From NCBI GenBank assembly GCA_902551895.1, contig CACDEU010000011.1:1-35793 (forward strand): a DNA stretch of 35,793 nt. The letters are read 5' to 3'. Positions 33,931-35,793 of this stretch are shown one piece after another (the first letter of the stretch is position 1; the number at the start of each line of letters is the position of its first letter). The translations under genes and the position numbers were made by a program. The notes beneath the pieces were generated by a model that worked only from the letters and a program-made list of their open reading frames with translations, ran no database searches and was not told the origin of the DNA. This stretch comes from an uncultured Pelagibacteraceae bacterium (GTDB taxonomy: Bacteria; Pseudomonadota; Alphaproteobacteria; Pelagibacterales; Pelagibacteraceae).

Positions 33931-34255
33931 CTCTTGAAGAAAAACTATTAACCAAAACAACACCAACAACTATAAAAAACAATCCTAAAACTGCTTGCCA
34001 ACTAAGACTTTGTTTAAAAAAGAAGTATCCGAATATTGCAATTGTAAATATTCCTAATCCACTCCAAGTTGCATAAACAATGGCAATGGGAATTTTATGT
34101 AATACATGGGTAAGACAATATAAAGCTGATAAATAACATGTGGCGGCTATAACTGTTGGAACTATTCTTGTAAAATTGTGAGTAGAAGGAAGAAGTAATG
34201 TGCCTGCAACTTCACAAAAAATTGCAATAAACATAAATAAGTAAGCTTTTGTCAT
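33923..34255 (-). CDS. Small multidrug resistance (SMR) family exporter
   Basis: SMR proteins are four-helix inner-membrane exporters that swap protons for cationic drugs, guanidinium or polyamines. The 110 residues fold into four hydrophobic helices. The essential membrane glutamate is present as Glu15 in FMFIAIFCEVAGTLLL, equivalent to Glu14 of EmrE. The loop-helix IPIAIVYATWSGLGIF is the family hallmark in the third region. Whether it is EmrE-like or guanidinium-type (Gdx, SugE) cannot be settled by eye. Its ATG shares one base with the stop of the upstream propionyl-CoA synthetase gene on the same strand, so the two are probably co-transcribed. Confidence 0.92.
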   Translation of the reverse strand: MTKAYLFMFIAIFCEVAGTLLLPSTHNFTRIVPTVIAATCYLSALYCLTHVLHKIPIAIVYATWSGLGIFTIAIFGYFFFKQSLSWQAVLGLFFIVVGVVLVNSFSSRVI

Positions 34256-35793
34256 TATTTTAAAATATTATTACTTATTAAATCCTGTTTTATTTCATCT
34301 AAAATTGCAGGATCATCAATTGTAGCTGGCATTTTATAATCTTCTTTATCAGCTATCTTTCTAACCGTTCCTCTTAGAATTTTTCCAGACCTTGTTTTTG
34401 GCAATCTTTTTACAACTATTGCAATTTTAAAAGCAGCAACTGGACCGACTTTATCTCTTACCATTTGAATACATTCTTTTGATATTGTTTCATTATCTTT
34501 TTGAACTCCAGCTTTAAGCGCTATTAAACCTATTGGTAATTGGCCTTTTAGTTTATCCGCAATGCCAATAACCGCACATTCAGCAACTGATTGGTGTTCT
34601 GATAAAACTTCTTCAATTGCACCAGTTGATAGTCTATGACCTGCAACATTAATAATATCATCAGTTCTAGACATAATCCAAATATAACCATCATCGTCAA
34701 TATGACCTGCATCATATGTTTGATAATAACCTTTATAATTTGTCATATAAGTTTTTTTATATCTTTCATCAGCATTCCATAAAGTTGGGAATGTTCCAGG
34801 TGGCAATGGAAGTTTTACAACTATATCACCCATTTCGTTTGGCTTAGCTATGCTATTGTCAGGTTTAATAACTTTAACATCATAACCAGGAACTGCTTTG
34901 CAAGCTGAACCATATTTTGTTTTCATCATTTCTATACCGGTACAATTAGAGCTTATTGCCCAACTAGTTTCAGTTTGCCACCAATGGTCAATTACAGGAA
35001 CGTTTAAAAGAGATTCTGCCCACTTAATAGTATCTGGATCTGCTCTTTCTCCTGCAAGAAATAAACTTTCAAATGAGCTTAAATCATACTTAGAAAAAAA
35101 TTTACCCTCAGGATCTTCTTTTTTAATTGCTCTAAAAGCTGTTGGTGCTGTGAATAGAGATTTTACTTTATACTCGGAAATTATTTTCCAAAAAGCTCCT
35201 GCATCTGGAGTCCCAACTGGCTTACCTTCAAATAATACAGTTGTGCAACCTTTAAATAATGGTGCGTAAACAATATAAGAATGACCAACAATCCATCCTA
35301 TATCACTTGCTGACCACCAAACATCATCTTGATCAATATTGTATATATTTTTCATTGTCCATTTAAGAGCAGCAATGTGACCACCAATATCTCTTACAAT
35401 TCCTTTTGGAATTCCTGTTGTTCCCGAGGTATACAAAATATATGCAAATTCATTCGCATTCATTTCAACACAATCAACATTTTTTGCATTCGACAAAGAT
35501 TCTTCCCAACTAATTTCGTTTGGGGAATTTAATTTAACTTCATTATTTGGTCTTTGAAACAAAATTAGCTTTTCAATTTTGTGAGATGCTAATTTTAAAG
35601 CTTCGTCCACAAGAGGTTTATATTGAACTGTTCTACCAGGTTCAAAACCACATGAAGCAGTAAGTAAAACTTTTGCTTTACTGTCATCAATTCTACTTGC
35701 CAATTCATTTGAAGCAAAACCACCAAATACTACAGAATGAACTGCACCAATTCTTCCACAAGCAAGCATACCAATTACCGCCTCAGGTATCAT
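34255..35793 (-). CDS. prpE: Propionyl-CoA synthetase (acetyl-CoA synthetase family), N-terminus cut by window edge
   Basis: This adenylate-forming enzyme activates propionate, or a similar short acid, to its CoA ester. The visible 512 residues cover most of the protein. The frame stays open to base 35793, so the N-terminus, roughly 110-130 residues by family length, is missing. Motifs: YTSGTTGIPKGIVRD (P-loop), GGHIAALKWTMKNIY, WWSASDIGWIVGHSYIVYAPL, HWWQTETSW, YDAGHIDDDGY, RTDDIINVAGHRLSTG, and KTRSGKILRG with the catalytic Lys. The KGIVRDIGGH block and overall pattern fit PrpE better than Acs. The exact substrate is inferred from this. Confidence 0.9.
   Translation of the reverse strand: MIPEAVIGMLACGRIGAVHSVVFGGFASNELASRIDDSKAKVLLTASCGFEPGRTVQYKPLVDEALKLASHKIEKLILFQRPNNEVKLNSPNEISWEESLSNAKNVDCVEMNANEFAYILYTSGTTGIPKGIVRDIGGHIAALKWTMKNIYNIDQDDVWWSASDIGWIVGHSYIVYAPLFKGCTTVLFEGKPVGTPDAGAFWKIISEYKVKSLFTAPTAFRAIKKEDPEGKFFSKYDLSSFESLFLAGERADPDTIKWAESLLNVPVIDHWWQTETSWAISSNCTGIEMMKTKYGSACKAVPGYDVKVIKPDNSIAKPNEMGDIVVKLPLPPGTFPTLWNADERYKKTYMTNYKGYYQTYDAGHIDDDGYIWIMSRTDDIINVAGHRLSTGAIEEVLSEHQSVAECAVIGIADKLKGQLPIGLIALKAGVQKDNETISKECIQMVRDKVGPVAAFKIAIVVKRLPKTRSGKILRGTVRKIADKEDYKMPATIDDPAILDEIKQDLISNNILK

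Noticed and set aside
34898-35269. 123-residue plus-strand frame opposite prpE
   Set aside because: It is a shadow of a conserved enzyme coding region, with no promoter or ribosome binding site of its own.
1-35793. CRISPR arrays, insertion sequences, prophage genes, riboswitches or toxin-antitoxin pairs
   Set aside because: No phased direct repeats with spacers, no transposase or integrase motifs, no terminal inverted repeats and no recognisable riboswitch core were seen on either strand.

Overview
The window is a compact, AT-rich bacterial chromosome segment. Genes abut or overlap almost everywhere, poly-A and poly-T runs are common, and there are no mobile elements, no CRISPR arrays and no obvious horizontally acquired island. 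The gene families are alphaproteobacterial in character: a dcw cluster followed by lpxC, bamD and ligA, plus MlaA/MlaC, class II fumarase and a dihydroorotase with a DTQTH metal motif. Very low GC, short spacers and single-copy housekeeping content suggest a streamlined marine lineage such as SAR11/Pelagibacterales. That placement is inference from style and gene content; no phylogeny was run.

Layout: (a) 3-476, the C-terminus of rpoD, then a tRNA-Val(GAC) 6 nt later with an abnormal elbow, then a CAU-anticodon tRNA with its own -10 box. (b) 703-2096, mlaC and mlaA on the minus strand (outer-membrane lipid retrograde transport), divergent from an AmpD/AmiD-type amidase (2163-2894). (c) About 2936-3298, RNase P RNA. 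(d) 3375-20792, a near-complete division and cell-wall cluster on the plus strand: promoter and MraZ operator, mraZ, ftsZ, rsmH, ftsL, ftsI, a murE-murF fusion, mraY, murD, ftsW, murG, murC, murB, ddl, ftsQ, ftsA. From rsmH to ftsA most neighbours overlap by 1-20 nt. ftsZ is not after ftsA, its usual place, but second in the operon between mraZ and rsmH. (e) 20858-24679, lpxC, bamD, ligA. (f) 24671-28406, uvrD-type helicase and an M24 aminopeptidase on the minus strand. (g) 28444-29874, an AsmA-like membrane-anchored protein of unknown role. (h) 29861-31249 fumC (minus), then a small MazG-like pyrophosphohydrolase, ygfZ (minus), pyrC, an SMR exporter (minus) and a partial propionyl-CoA synthetase (minus) that runs off the right edge.

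Together, region (d) makes peptidoglycan precursor from UDP-MurNAc to lipid II (murB, murC, murD, murEF, ddl, mraY, murG) and builds the divisome that uses it (FtsZ, FtsA, FtsQ, FtsL, FtsW, FtsI). lpxC, bamD and the mla genes add outer-membrane lipid and protein assembly. The right-hand third is unrelated metabolism and repair.

The most unusual points are the tRNA-Val with altered but apparently compensated tertiary contacts, the relocated ftsZ behind a three-repeat MraZ operator that overlaps the promoter, the MurE-MurF fusion, an MlaA without a lipobox, and near-leaderless divergent promoters. I did not find a wholly new multi-gene system.
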